Numbered from the stretch's first letter, positions 6,836-14,609 are shown. The stretch: 14,885 bases of DNA from Bacteroidaceae bacterium (GCA_017619585.1 JAFZSA010000009.1:1-14885), one strand, 5' to 3'. Translations and numbers: made by a program. Notes: generated from the sequence alone by a model not told the origin.

Positions 6836-6923
6836 AGTACTCAGCCTAAAGTACTGCAGTACTCTCGTTGGAGGACTCGAGTACTCGCGTTGAAGTACTG
6901 AAGTACTCTCGCAGGAGTACTGG
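6836..6923. repeat. Four-unit 22-bp tandem array built on AGTACT
   Basis: AGTACT occurs at 6836, 6850, 6858, 6880, 6894, 6902 and 6916, and a variant AGGACT at 6872. The spacings alternate strictly 14, 8, 14, 8, which gives four 22-bp units starting at 6836, 6858, 6880 and 6902. Each unit is a nearly symmetric AGTACTC...GAGTACT (about 20 bp) plus a 2-bp joint. The rest of the 411-nt convergent gap 6635-7045 holds two terminators and no gene that I can support. The role is unknown. Confidence 0.8.
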
Positions 6924-6998
6924 ACCCATTTGTAGTTCGCTGATTTAGGTTGTCAGTTTTATGTCTTGCGACTGGATAGAATACTAATTGTAAGGAAT

Positions 6999-7025
6999 AA
7001 AAAAAGGGAGCACTTGGCTCCCTTT
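6999..7025 (-). terminator. Terminator of the large surface protein gene
   Basis: AAAGGGAGC (7003-7011) and GCTCCCTTT (7017-7025) form a perfect 9-bp stem with loop ACTTG. On the minus strand the stem is followed by a T run (complement of the A run at 6998-7005). It lies 20 bases beyond the stop of the minus-strand gene. The A/T flanks may also let it stop rightward transcription. Confidence 0.85.
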
Positions 7026-7045
7026 ATATAGAATTATAGGATTCC

Positions 7046-10000
7046 TTATTTAAGGATCTTCTTTCCACCAATGATGTAAACACCCTTCTTTAATCCATTG
7101 AGCGTTGAACATTGAGCTATCCTCTTGCCCCTTGCTCCTTGCACCTTACGGCCTGAAAGGTCGTATACTTCTCCATCGCCTTCGGAGAGGGCAGAGTTAA
7201 GGCTCTTTATGGATGTAGCATCACCTTCAATAGTAAACACAAGATCATATTCGCCCTCAGCAATAACACTCTCTTCCGGAGCAATGTATCCGGTGTTTGC
7301 AGAGACGTCACGTGTGCAGTCGGTATTCTCTTCGCCCATAGCCTCTACAAGGGTGTTACCCCAACTGGCAATGGCACCACCATATACAACTACAGCACCA
7401 GGATTTACCCACTGATAAGTGTAGGTTCCGTAGATGCCATTCTCTGTCAGAGGCGAGGTGGCGATTTCTGATGAAGTTATGGTAAGCGTCTCGTACTCGT
7501 CGTTAGCATCCTTGTCGAAGGACTGGATATCACCATTCACATACAGAACGGGCTGGCCAGGCTTAGCAGCTTCCACCTCATTAAAGGCGTAATGCCATGC
7601 ATCGTCCTTCTGGTAAGCACCTTTAAATTCGTACAAAATTCCATCCGTAACACTGAATCCAACAGGATAGCACCAGATGCGCATACTGTTAGGTTTCACT
7701 GCCTCCTGAACACCTTCGCTAATATCAAGTGAGCTCAGTTCGTTTTCCTCTATCTCTGTGATAAAGAGTGCACTGTTACTGCTGATTTCCGTAGCCGTCC
7801 AGGTTACCAATGAATGGCCGGCATTCTGTGCATGCAGATATACGGGGTTAGAACCATATTCGCTTCCCTTGAGGTTACGGGCATGAATCAACACCTTGCC
7901 TAAACCAACTGCATTTACATCAAAGAGTGCAGGTGTAAGTCCTAATGACAAGCTGCTACCAGAGGCGGCACCATTGACATATAGTCCGCTCTTATGTTGC
8001 AGGATATATGCGCTGTCACCCAGGGCAACGAATCGGAAGGCAACCTGTTCCATATCATCAATAATCTGGTCGCTAACGAAACGGAGTGCCTGACCACGAG
8101 TAATCTCATCCATGCTGGACATAACCAATGTCTCCCCACCTTCAGTTTCTACATTGGCAGCTGCCAGGTAATTATCATAAAGGTCGCCTAACTTGGTATT
8201 GACAACGTTGCCCTTCTGCCAGCCGTACTTGTCATACATGGCCTCGTCAGCAAAACGGATAGCATACCACTTACCCTCCTGAACAGGATTAGCACTTGAC
8301 ATGATATCACTCACACCTGACTGAATCTGTTGAATGTAGGCATCAGTCTGTGCCTGTGTGTAGATACCGGCCTTGTCATAATCTATGGCTTCCTTGAGGA
8401 GAATGTCGAAGGAGCCTGCACTGCTTTCAGCGCTCCAGAAGCCAGGATCTGTTCCTATAGCCACAAGCTCTGTAGCATTCTTGTTCTTCTTGATTATATC
8501 ACGTAAGAGTGTGGGATCTACGTAGATAGCCATGGCGGCATCATAAGCCGACTTCAAATTATCATAATCTGATATCTCCAGTTCATCAACATCCATTTCC
8601 TTGGCAGCCGCCAGCTCGTTTACCAGTGTAGTACCTATCTCGGCCATACCTTTCAACTGGCTGTTCTCGTTGATGCTAATCTGCAGCATATTGAACTCCG
8701 CCATATGGAAATAACCTCGATTATAACTCGTAGGAGCAGTTTCAGTAACTACGTACTTGTACACGGGATAAGCACCCTCTACAGTAAACTTGGCGGAATT
8801 AACTGTCTCGCCGCCTTTATTATAGGGGAATGATACCTGTGCCAACAAGGTAAAGCTCTCAGGAGCTCCCTCCTTGTCGGTACCGCCATAGACATCCATC
8901 TTACTGACATGATCGTTGTTTGAATTTCTACGAGTGAGAGTTAGCTGCAACTCGCCACCAACGGGCTGGTCAAATGTGGCAAACAACCAGTGCGAACCTG
9001 GCTCAAGATTTCCACCACCGAAGGCTGTATGGAAGTAGGATGTAGGATCGCCGTCGATAAGGGCGCTGATATCGCCACCATCCTTATTGTTGGGGTAAAG
9101 GTCATTCTGGCCAAAGGGACAACTCAGCTGGGAAGCATCGGTGATAAGTTCCGTACGTGTCTCGTCTTGTGCCACACTTACAAGACTGTCAGCCTTCTCA
9201 ATAAGCTGCTGATACTTGCTTACAAGCAGTTCGTGGTTCTTATAGGGAGCATACTCATCAACCAACTTTTGTACTTCTTCATCGCTGACAGCCTCCAGTA
9301 TCCACTGCGTAGCCCCAGCACTGGCCTCCCAACCCACAATATTGTTTTTGTTGCCCGTGCCGCCACCATGTCCGTTAGCATGCAGGAAGGTAAAGTTTCC
9401 GCCTGAGCTGGGACGCATGGCAACCTTAACCTTCCTGTCATCGGTATAACCCAGGAATTGGAAGTACATCTCTGTAGTACTGGTGGTGCTAAGCATTGCC
9501 TGACTGCTCTTTGAACAATTGTCAATGATACCGTCCGTGGCGATATTCATCATCTGAATGAAACCCGTACCGGGGTTGTTGGTAAGTTTCCAAAGGAAAC
9601 GGCAATCAGTACTATCTATATCAGCCCACATGGCCTTCATCTCATCCAATGTAGCATACATAGCCTTGGTGGGATGCAGGGTAGTCTCAATATAGACGGG
9701 GTTGCCATCGCTATCCACCTCGCCCGTGTCAGTACGGATAGTCTTTGTCCATTCCATGGCACTGACAATACGATAATTACCATCGGCAATGGTAAGTTTC
9801 ACCAAGGTAGCCATAATATCGTCATAGCTCTTGTCTATAGTCTCAACAAGGGCTCGCATAACCTCTACGGATGGGATTTCGACCTCTTCGTTTACAATAT
9901 CCCAGGCTTGCTTAACAGCATTGATAAAGGTGTTGTACAACTCATCGCTGGCATTATATTGGCCAATATCCGTGCCACGGTCAATAGTTTCATCGCCATA

Positions 10001-10576
10001 ATCAGGCAGATATATCTCATAAAGCTTAACACGACTGAGGAGCTCCTCCATCAGAATATCTTCCTCTGACACATCCAGGTTAACCTCATAGATAATCAGA
10101 ACACGGGAACCTGCGATTCCACCTGACCATGTGGACGGACCAACGCCACTATATGACATGTCTATGTACTGACCCTTCTCGTTCTTGAAAGCACATCTTC
10201 CTTCACTTGTCTCAATATAAAGTGTTGTAAGGGTAGTTTTAGTGGAAGTGGAACCGCCATTACTGGATCCGTCAATACTGATGTAACGTTTGGTGGCTGC
10301 ATTCTGTACCGTAAATTTATCTCCGTTGGGAGAAATCGTCCAGAGGTATTTGTCATCTGGCCTTATCATATTCATGGAATTGTCAGCGGCGATATTGCTG
10401 CCGGCATCAAACATCCAATGCGTTGAACCGTCCTGACCATTTGTCTGGATAACGTATTTCTTGTCGGCGGAGAACTCCGTTACCGGTCCCGGATTATCTA
10501 TTAGCACCTCCGCCCTGAGCGTGGTAGAAAATATAAACGATAGTAACGTAAGTAAATAAGTTAAGGATTTCTTCAT
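7046..10576 (-). CDS. Large secreted multidomain surface protein (lectin-like and F5/8C-like modules, C-terminal sorting-like tail)
   Basis: A protein of 1176 residues with a signal peptide (MKKSLTYLLTLLSFIFSTTLRAE). Residues about 38-165, 265-435 and 767-935 share a repeating plan (Y-x-I-x..., LW-x-L/W-x-I, F-x-N-x-G-x-Y-I, HA-x-G) resembling beta-trefoil or ricin-type lectin-like modules. Residues about 475-633 (SALIDGDPTSYFHTAFGGG through YNRGYFHMAEFNM) resemble an F5/8 type C (discoidin) carbohydrate-binding module. Between them are helical spacers (about 165-265, 430-470 and 640-760) similar to the helical linkers in such adhesins. The tail (1136-1176) has VYDLSGRKV and KKGVYIIGGKKILK, the same kind as in the protein ending at 6634, but split by about 16 residues encoded by short DNA repeats. 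No catalytic domain is seen. It likely binds glycans or host/plant polymers at the surface; the exact ligand is unknown. The gene is transcribed alone, with its own terminator. Confidence 0.78.
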   Translation of the reverse strand: MKKSLTYLLTLLSFIFSTTLRAEVLIDNPGPVTEFSADKKYVIQTNGQDGSTHWMFDAGSNIAADNSMNMIRPDDKYLWTISPNGDKFTVQNAATKRYISIDGSSNGGSTSTKTTLTTLYIETSEGRCAFKNEKGQYIDMSYSGVGPSTWSGGIAGSRVLIIYEVNLDVSEEDILMEELLSRVKLYEIYLPDYGDETIDRGTDIGQYNASDELYNTFINAVKQAWDIVNEEVEIPSVEVMRALVETIDKSYDDIMATLVKLTIADGNYRIVSAMEWTKTIRTDTGEVDSDGNPVYIETTLHPTKAMYATLDEMKAMWADIDSTDCRFLWKLTNNPGTGFIQMMNIATDGIIDNCSKSSQAMLSTTSTTEMYFQFLGYTDDRKVKVAMRPSSGGNFTFLHANGHGGGTGNKNNIVGWEASAGATQWILEAVSDEEVQKLVDEYAPYKNHELLVSKYQQLIEKADSLVSVAQDETRTELITDASQLSCPFGQNDLYPNNKDGGDISALIDGDPTSYFHTAFGGGNLEPGSHWLFATFDQPVGGELQLTLTRRNSNNDHVSKMDVYGGTDKEGAPESFTLLAQVSFPYNKGGETVNSAKFTVEGAYPVYKYVVTETAPTSYNRGYFHMAEFNMLQISINENSQLKGMAEIGTTLVNELAAAKEMDVDELEISDYDNLKSAYDAAMAIYVDPTLLRDIIKKNKNATELVAIGTDPGFWSAESSAGSFDILLKEAIDYDKAGIYTQAQTDAYIQQIQSGVSDIMSSANPVQEGKWYAIRFADEAMYDKYGWQKGNVVNTKLGDLYDNYLAAANVETEGGETLVMSSMDEITRGQALRFVSDQIIDDMEQVAFRFVALGDSAYILQHKSGLYVNGAASGSSLSLGLTPALFDVNAVGLGKVLIHARNLKGSEYGSNPVYLHAQNAGHSLVTWTATEISSNSALFITEIEENELSSLDISEGVQEAVKPNSMRIWCYPVGFSVTDGILYEFKGAYQKDDAWHYAFNEVEAAKPGQPVLYVNGDIQSFDKDANDEYETLTITSSEIATSPLTENGIYGTYTYQWVNPGAVVVYGGAIASWGNTLVEAMGEENTDCTRDVSANTGYIAPEESVIAEGEYDLVFTIEGDATSIKSLNSALSEGDGEVYDLSGRKVQGARGKRIAQCSTLNGLKKGVYIIGGKKILK
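7097..7151. repeat. Degenerate heptanucleotide tandem repeats inside the tail coding region
   Basis: On the plus strand, ATTGAGC, GTTGAAC, ATTGAGC start at 7097, 7104 and 7111. After a 6-nt break, CTTGCCC, CTTGCTC, CTTGCAC and the decayed CTTACGG start at 7124, 7131, 7138 and 7145. They encode about residues 1142-1160 of the minus-strand protein and interrupt its conserved tail. Confidence 0.75.
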
Positions 10577-10625
10577 GGTTTAAAATGTTTATGGTATTAA
10601 TAAATATGGCATTAAATCTCTGCTA

Positions 10626-10659
10626 CAAAGATAAATAAATATTTATAATGTACGCGTAC
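10626..10659 (-). promoter_or_regulatory. Promoter of the large surface protein gene with adjacent palindrome
   Basis: Read on the minus strand, 10633-10626 is TATCTTTG, a match to the -7 consensus. Transcription would begin near 10620, leaving a leader of about 44 nt before the ATG at 10576. No TTG -33 element is seen at the right distance. Instead the perfect 10-bp palindrome GTACGCGTAC (10650-10659) lies there, which could be an activator or repressor site (inference). Confidence 0.6.
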
Positions 10660-10739
10660 GCGGTGGCTTCCTACCATTCTCTTTAATGTTTATTAACAAA
10701 AAAAAAGTCCTCAAGACCCTGTATGTGAAAAGAAAAGCG

Positions 10740-10747
10740 TAACTTTG
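10740..10747 (+). promoter_or_regulatory. Probable -7 element before the methyltransferase-like gene
   Basis: TAACTTTG fits TAnnTTTG. Transcription would begin near 10753, almost exactly at the ATG at 10755, which implies a leaderless or near-leaderless message. No good TTG -33 match is present near 10718-10721, so the promoter call is moderate. Confidence 0.5.
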
Positions 10748-10754
10748 GCATTAA

Positions 10755-11282
10755 ATGTATAAACTGACAAATCCCATAATATGGCTTCGACGCATCAGAC
10801 ACCGATGCGGATATGGTGTACACTCGCCCTTTGCCTTTCACCTCATCACGGACGTGTTTTACATGAAGCTGCCCTATTATGCCTATAAGGAGTTAGATGA
10901 AGGATTGACGATTGGGGATAGATTCAGGGTCAGGAAGATTCTTCACATGTTGCTACGTGTAAGCAACTGGAGTCAACCGGAAACCATTGTATGTCTTTCC
11001 GCACCTGATAATGTACCACGATATCTGCAGGCTGGATGCAAGAAAGCCAAGTTGACAGATTACATCCCTGAGGGACAAGTTGATTTATGCTGGCTGGCTG
11101 GCCCCAGCGATGAGATTATCACACATCTGCATGAACAATCTGTGCTGGTACTGGACCATTTAGACAAACACAAGGAATGGTTCAGGAATCTGCCCTCAGT
11201 AGTTAGTTTCGACCTTTATGACACGGGCATAGCCCTTTTTAATACCAAGTATAACAAACAACACTATATTGTAAATTTCTGA
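10755..11282 (+). CDS. Shortened SAM-methyltransferase-like protein
   Basis: A protein of 175 residues. The N-terminus (IIWLRRIRHRCGYGVHSPFAF, about residues 8-28) and the C-terminus (SFDLYDTGIALFNTKYNKQHYIVNF) match, from memory, the two conserved ends of a Bacteroidales family annotated as class I SAM-dependent methyltransferases of about 240-260 residues. Here the centre is much shorter. The usual E-x-G-x-x-x-G SAM-binding loop is replaced by ETIVCLSAPDNVPRYLQAG (about residues 76-94), so methyl transfer is doubtful. It could be a lineage-specific reduced form with another role. The reading frame is intact and ends in a TGATG overlap with the adenosyltransferase gene, which suggests coupled translation. 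The start at 10755 keeps the conserved N-terminus; no longer start is available without losing the promoter element. Confidence 0.6.
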   Translation: MYKLTNPIIWLRRIRHRCGYGVHSPFAFHLITDVFYMKLPYYAYKELDEGLTIGDRFRVRKILHMLLRVSNWSQPETIVCLSAPDNVPRYLQAGCKKAKLTDYIPEGQVDLCWLAGPSDEIITHLHEQSVLVLDHLDKHKEWFRNLPSVVSFDLYDTGIALFNTKYNKQHYIVNF

Positions 11283-11836
11283 TGAGTAAATGTAATGTCT
11301 ATACCCGCACAGGAGACCATGGAGAAACCAGCCTTGTAGGAGGTAAACGCGTACCTAAGGCCTGTTTACGCATAGAGAGCTATGGTTCTATTGATGAACT
11401 GAACAGCCAGTTAGGCCTCTTGCTGACATACCTGAACGAACCCGCTGACTGCGAGTGCCTGATTGAAATCCAGCATCGATTATTCTCATTAGGTACTATC
11501 CTAGCTACAGACCCTGAAAGCAACCAGCCTTGCAAATGCCAGATAACAGAAGAGGATATTCAAGAGCTGGAACATTGTATAGATCAGGCAAATGAGGGAA
11601 TGCCCGGGTGGCGCGGCTTTACGCTGCCTGGCGGATGCAGGGCAGCTGCCGTAGCACATGTCTGCCGAACCGTTTGCAGAAGGGCAGAACGAAAGATCTA
11701 TGCCCTGGATGCCGAAGAACCTGTCGATAAAAATGTAAAGGCATATATAAACCGATTAAGTGATTATTTGTATGTTCTGGCGTGCCGACTGAACTTTTTG
11801 GGCGGCACAGATGAAATTTTATGGTGTAAAAGATGA
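11282..11836 (+). CDS. pduO: PduO-type corrinoid adenosyltransferase (cob(I)yrinic acid a,c-diamide/cob(I)alamin)
   Basis: A cytoplasmic enzyme of 184 residues that transfers the adenosyl group of ATP to cob(I)alamin or cob(I)inamide, making coenzyme B12 (salvage pathway). The N-terminal ATP-binding motif is YTRTGDHGETSLVGG (residues 6-20), followed by KACLRIESYGSIDELNSQLG, the conserved region with the subunit-interface residues. CRRAERKIYAL (C132, R133-R137) and NRLSDYLYVLACRLN (about 158-172) are the usual helical-bundle motifs; the family works as a trimer of five-helix bundles. Length and motifs are complete. The start overlaps the preceding gene by one base (TGATG). The gene symbol is that of the family; the local locus name may differ (cobO/mmaB-like). 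Confidence 0.92.
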   Translation: MSKCNVYTRTGDHGETSLVGGKRVPKACLRIESYGSIDELNSQLGLLLTYLNEPADCECLIEIQHRLFSLGTILATDPESNQPCKCQITEEDIQELEHCIDQANEGMPGWRGFTLPGGCRAAAVAHVCRTVCRRAERKIYALDAEEPVDKNVKAYINRLSDYLYVLACRLNFLGGTDEILWCKR

Positions 11837-11854
11837 TTTTTTCAGAAATAATTG

Positions 11855-11862
11855 TATCTTTG
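11855..11862 (+). promoter_or_regulatory. -7 element of the DUF2795-glyS transcript
   Basis: TATCTTTG matches TAnnTTTG. A T-rich run (11837-11842) lies about 13-18 bases upstream instead of a clear TTG. Transcription would begin near 11868, giving a structured leader of about 145 nt before the ATG at 12014. Confidence 0.65.
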
Positions 11863-11875
11863 CGCCTCCAAAGGG

Positions 11876-11966
11876 CAACTTTTATAAAGTTGAGAGTTGA
11901 AAAAAGCGGCCCAAAGAAGAACCGTTATAACGCAATAACGATATAACGTTATATCGAAATAACGAA
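11876..11966 (+). repeat. Leader hairpin, 8-bp tandem array and 18-bp palindrome
   Basis: CAACTTT (11876-11882) pairs with AAAGTTG (11886-11892). Five 8-bp units start at 11927, 11935, 11943, 11951 and 11959; four begin ATAACG and one begins ATATCG. Within them CGATATAACGTTATATCG (11939-11956) is a perfect 18-bp palindrome. All lie between the likely transcription start and the DUF2795 gene. Confidence 0.75.
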
Positions 11967-12013
11967 ACGGCCGCCCATCGAAAAAAAGAAATAAAGTAAT
12001 AAAGTAAAAAGAT

Positions 12014-12235
12014 ATGTACTGGACATTGGAATTAGCCTCAAAACTGGAGGATGCTCCCTGGCCTGCAACCAAAGAGGAGCTCATAGACTATGCAACACGT
12101 AGTGGCGCTCCTCTTGAAGTAATAGAGAATCTCTCTGAGATTGAAGATGAGGGCGATGTGTATGAAAACATCGAGGATATCTGGCCAGATTATCCTACAA
12201 AAGAAGACTTCCTATTCAACGAAGACGAGTATTAG
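12014..12235 (+). CDS. DUF2795 domain protein
   Basis: A small, strongly acidic cytoplasmic protein of 73 residues: MYWTLELASKLEDAPWPATK, then EELIDYATRSGAPLEVIENLSEIEDEG, ending in IWPDYPTKEDFLFNEDEY. The core (about residues 15-50, W-P-A-T-K-x-E-L-x-D-Y-A with a short helix and L-E-V-I-E-N-L) fits the DUF2795 family. From memory, its place directly before glyS is conserved in Bacteroidales. The function is unknown. The tail W-P-D-Y-P-T-K-x-D-F-x-F is also a constant feature of this group. It lies 42 nt before glyS and probably shares its transcript. Confidence 0.8.
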   Translation: MYWTLELASKLEDAPWPATKEELIDYATRSGAPLEVIENLSEIEDEGDVYENIEDIWPDYPTKEDFLFNEDEY

Positions 12236-12277
12236 GACAGTCGAAGAACAGAAGGATTTAACAAAGCATTTAACAAT

Positions 12278-13834
12278 ATGGCACAACAGGAAGACGTTTT
12301 CAAGAAGATAGTTTCACACTGTAAAGAATATGGTTTTGTATTTCCCAGCAGCGACATCTATGATGGTTTAGGTGCTGTGTATGACTACGGACAGAACGGT
12401 GTTGAGCTGAAGAACAATATAAAGCAATACTGGTGGCAGAGCATGGTGCTGCTGCACGAGAATATTGTGGGTATAGATGCAGCTATCTTCATGCACCCCA
12501 CCACATGGAAGGCATCCGGACACGTAGATGCTTTCAACGATCCCCTCATTGATAACCGCGACTCTAAGAAGCGTTATCGTGCCGACGTGCTCATTGAAGA
12601 GCAGATGGCCAAGTATGAGGATAAGATCCAGAAGGAGATTGAGAAGGCAAAGAAGAAGTTCGGCGATGCCTTCGACGAAGCACAGTTCCGTGCTACCAAT
12701 CCCCGCGTTCTGGAGAATCAGGAGAAATATGATGCCTTGCACAATCGTTACCAGGAAGTGATGAATGCCGAAGGCGGCATCGACCTGGAGGGTATGAAGC
12801 AGATTATCCTGGACGAGGGTATTGTATGTCCCATCAGTGGAACACGTAACTGGACAGACGTTCGTCAGTTCAACCTGATGTTCAAGACAGAGATGGGTAG
12901 TACTGCAGATGGCGCTTCTACCATCTACCTGCGTCCCGAAACAGCTCAGGGTATCTTTGTCAACTACCTGAACGTACAGAAGACAGGTCGTATGAAACTT
13001 CCTTTCGGTATCGCTCAGATTGGTAAGGCCTTCCGTAACGAGATCGTAGCACGTCAGTTCATCTTCCGTATGCGTGAGTTCGAACAGATGGAGATGCAGT
13101 TCTTCATCAAGCCCGGCACAGAGCTCGACTGGTTCGCCAAGTGGAAGGAGACGCGTATGAAGTGGCATCAGAACCTTGGCTTCGGTGCTGAGAACTATCG
13201 TTTCCATGACCACGACAAGCTGGCTCACTATGCCAACGCTGCAACTGATATTGAGTTCCACATGCCTTTCGGCTTCAAGGAAGTCGAGGGTATTCACTCG
13301 CGTACGAACTTTGACCTGAGTCAGCATGCCAAGTACTCGGGCAAGAAGATAGAATATTTCGACCCCGAGACGAGTGAAAGTTATACACCGTTTGTCATAG
13401 AGACCAGTATCGGTGTGGACCGTATGTTCCTCTCCGTGATGTGTCATGCTTATACCGAAGAGCAGTTGCCTAACGGTGAAAGCCGTGTTGTATTGAAACT
13501 GCCTGCAGCATTGGCTCCCGTGAAACTTGCGGTGTTTCCCTTGACCAAAAAGGACGGTATGCCCGAGAAGGCACAGGAAATCATCAAGGACCTGCGTTTC
13601 CACTTCAACTGCAAATACGAGGAAAAGGACCAGATAGGCAAGCGCTATCGTCGTATGGACGCTATCGGTTGCCCCTATTGTGTTACCGTTGACCAGCAGA
13701 CCTTGGAGGACAATACGGTGACCTTGCGCGACCGCGATACGATGGAACAGCATCGTGTGGCCATCAGTGACCTGCGTGGCATCATTGAGGATAAGGTAAG
13801 CATTACCTCGCTGCTGCGCAAGATTGACAATTGA
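12278..13834 (+). CDS. glyS: Glycine--tRNA ligase, homodimeric eukaryotic/archaeal type
   Basis: A class II aminoacyl-tRNA synthetase of 518 residues that charges tRNA-Gly with glycine in the cytoplasm. Class motifs are visible: the early SSDIYDGLGAVYDYG segment with the motif 1 region after it, motif 2 in FRNEIVARQFIFRMREFEQME (starts F252, R253, N254, E255), and motif 3 in ETSIGVDRMF (E375 to R382, with the ATP-binding Arg). The insertion of about residues 100-190 before YLRPETAQGIF is typical of this single-chain type, unlike the alpha2beta2 enzyme of many bacteria. The C-terminal 110 residues (KLAVFPLTKKDGMPEKAQEI onwards) form the anticodon-binding domain. Length is normal for Bacteroidetes. 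The next gene begins 15 nt after the stop. Confidence 0.96.
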   Translation: MAQQEDVFKKIVSHCKEYGFVFPSSDIYDGLGAVYDYGQNGVELKNNIKQYWWQSMVLLHENIVGIDAAIFMHPTTWKASGHVDAFNDPLIDNRDSKKRYRADVLIEEQMAKYEDKIQKEIEKAKKKFGDAFDEAQFRATNPRVLENQEKYDALHNRYQEVMNAEGGIDLEGMKQIILDEGIVCPISGTRNWTDVRQFNLMFKTEMGSTADGASTIYLRPETAQGIFVNYLNVQKTGRMKLPFGIAQIGKAFRNEIVARQFIFRMREFEQMEMQFFIKPGTELDWFAKWKETRMKWHQNLGFGAENYRFHDHDKLAHYANAATDIEFHMPFGFKEVEGIHSRTNFDLSQHAKYSGKKIEYFDPETSESYTPFVIETSIGVDRMFLSVMCHAYTEEQLPNGESRVVLKLPAALAPVKLAVFPLTKKDGMPEKAQEIIKDLRFHFNCKYEEKDQIGKRYRRMDAIGCPYCVTVDQQTLEDNTVTLRDRDTMEQHRVAISDLRGIIEDKVSITSLLRKIDN

Positions 13835-13849
13835 TACAGATTCCTGACT

Positions 13850-14539
13850 ATGAAAAGACTCTCCAACTGTCTTTCCGCCCTATTGCTTGTTCTCTTTGCT
13901 ACTACGACCTTCGTGGCGTGTAGTGAGGACGATGAGGAATGGGACCCGTATTATAGTTGGAAGGTTCGTAACGATGCATGGTTCCAGACGGTGGTAGATT
14001 CTGCCCGCCGAGCCGAGGCTGAGGCAAGGGAAGCATACGGCGATGCCTGGGAAGAGCATTGTGAGTGGCGGAAGTTTAAGTCGCTGATGAAGTCGCAAGA
14101 CTATGATTCTGGCCGTACCACGGACAGTATCTATGTGCGTATCGTAGAGCGTGGCGAAGGAGACTATTCGCCCCTTTGGACCGATACGGTACGGATGAGC
14201 TATCGCGGTTGGATGATGCCTTCGGTCTATAAATTGTACAACAAGGACAATGTTCTGGTGGATAGCCTGCGTCAGGAAGTGTTCTCGCAGACTTATTATA
14301 ACGAGTATGACAAGGAAACTGCTACGCCGTGGGTGTATGGACTAACCTCGCTTGTGGAAGGTTTCAGCACGGCTTTGCAGTATATGGTAGCGGGCGATGA
14401 CTGGTTTGTCTATGTTCCCTATTCACTGGCCTATGGTAGCACGGCCACAGGAACAATACCAGCCTATAGCACATTGGTATGGCGCATCCACTTGGATGCA
14501 GTCTATGAGGCAGGTTCGGGCGTGCCGGAATGGAAATAG
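13850..14539 (+). CDS. FKBP-like peptidyl-prolyl isomerase lipoprotein, divergent
   Basis: A protein of 229 residues. The signal peptide ends in FVAC with lipobox Cys C24, followed by S-E-D-D-E-E. An acidic run after the Cys is the Bacteroidetes lipoprotein export signal, so surface exposure is likely. Residues 38-85 form an alpha-helical, charged linker. The C-terminal FKBP-like domain (about 115-218) shows TVRMSYRGWM, a weak VDS match to the FDS motif, LVEGFSTALQYM (168-179), YVPYSLAYGSTATGTIPAYS and LVWRIHL. Compared with a canonical FKBP pocket, Phe before DS is Val, the VIxGW motif is LVEGF (Trp replaced by F172) and the last Phe is Trp; Tyr and the LAYG Tyr are kept. Activity may be low or altered. 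It lies 15 nt after glyS and faces a canonical FKBP gene across a shared terminator. Confidence 0.8.
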   Translation: MKRLSNCLSALLLVLFATTTFVACSEDDEEWDPYYSWKVRNDAWFQTVVDSARRAEAEAREAYGDAWEEHCEWRKFKSLMKSQDYDSGRTTDSIYVRIVERGEGDYSPLWTDTVRMSYRGWMMPSVYKLYNKDNVLVDSLRQEVFSQTYYNEYDKETATPWVYGLTSLVEGFSTALQYMVAGDDWFVYVPYSLAYGSTATGTIPAYSTLVWRIHLDAVYEAGSGVPEWK

Positions 14540-14559
14540 AATAGACACGAACAAAACAA

Positions 14560-14590
14560 AATAAAGGCGACACATAGTGCCGCCTTTATT
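14560..14590. terminator. Bidirectional terminator between convergent FKBP genes
   Basis: AATAAAGGCG (14560-14569) pairs with CGCCTTTATT (14581-14590), and inner CAC (14571-14573) pairs with GTG (14577-14579) around loop ATA, with one mismatch at 14570/14580. The A/T-rich outer stem supplies T-rich ends on both strands. It lies between the two stops at 14539 and 14610. Confidence 0.9.
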
Positions 14591-14609
14591 CGTTTTATAT
14601 CTATCGTAG

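Noticed and set aside
6836..6923. CRISPR-like array
   Set aside because: The units are contiguous 22-bp tandem copies with no unique spacers and no cas genes nearby.
8990..9406. A 138-codon plus-strand open frame inside the large minus-strand gene
   Set aside because: It is the complement of the F5/8C-like and lectin-like coding region, with no ribosome entry context or domain signal.
12368..13753. A 461-codon open frame on the minus strand, antisense to glyS
   Set aside because: It lies wholly within glyS, which has all class II synthetase motifs. Its translation is Leu/Val/Thr-rich without domain features, as expected from the mirror of a strongly codon-biased gene.
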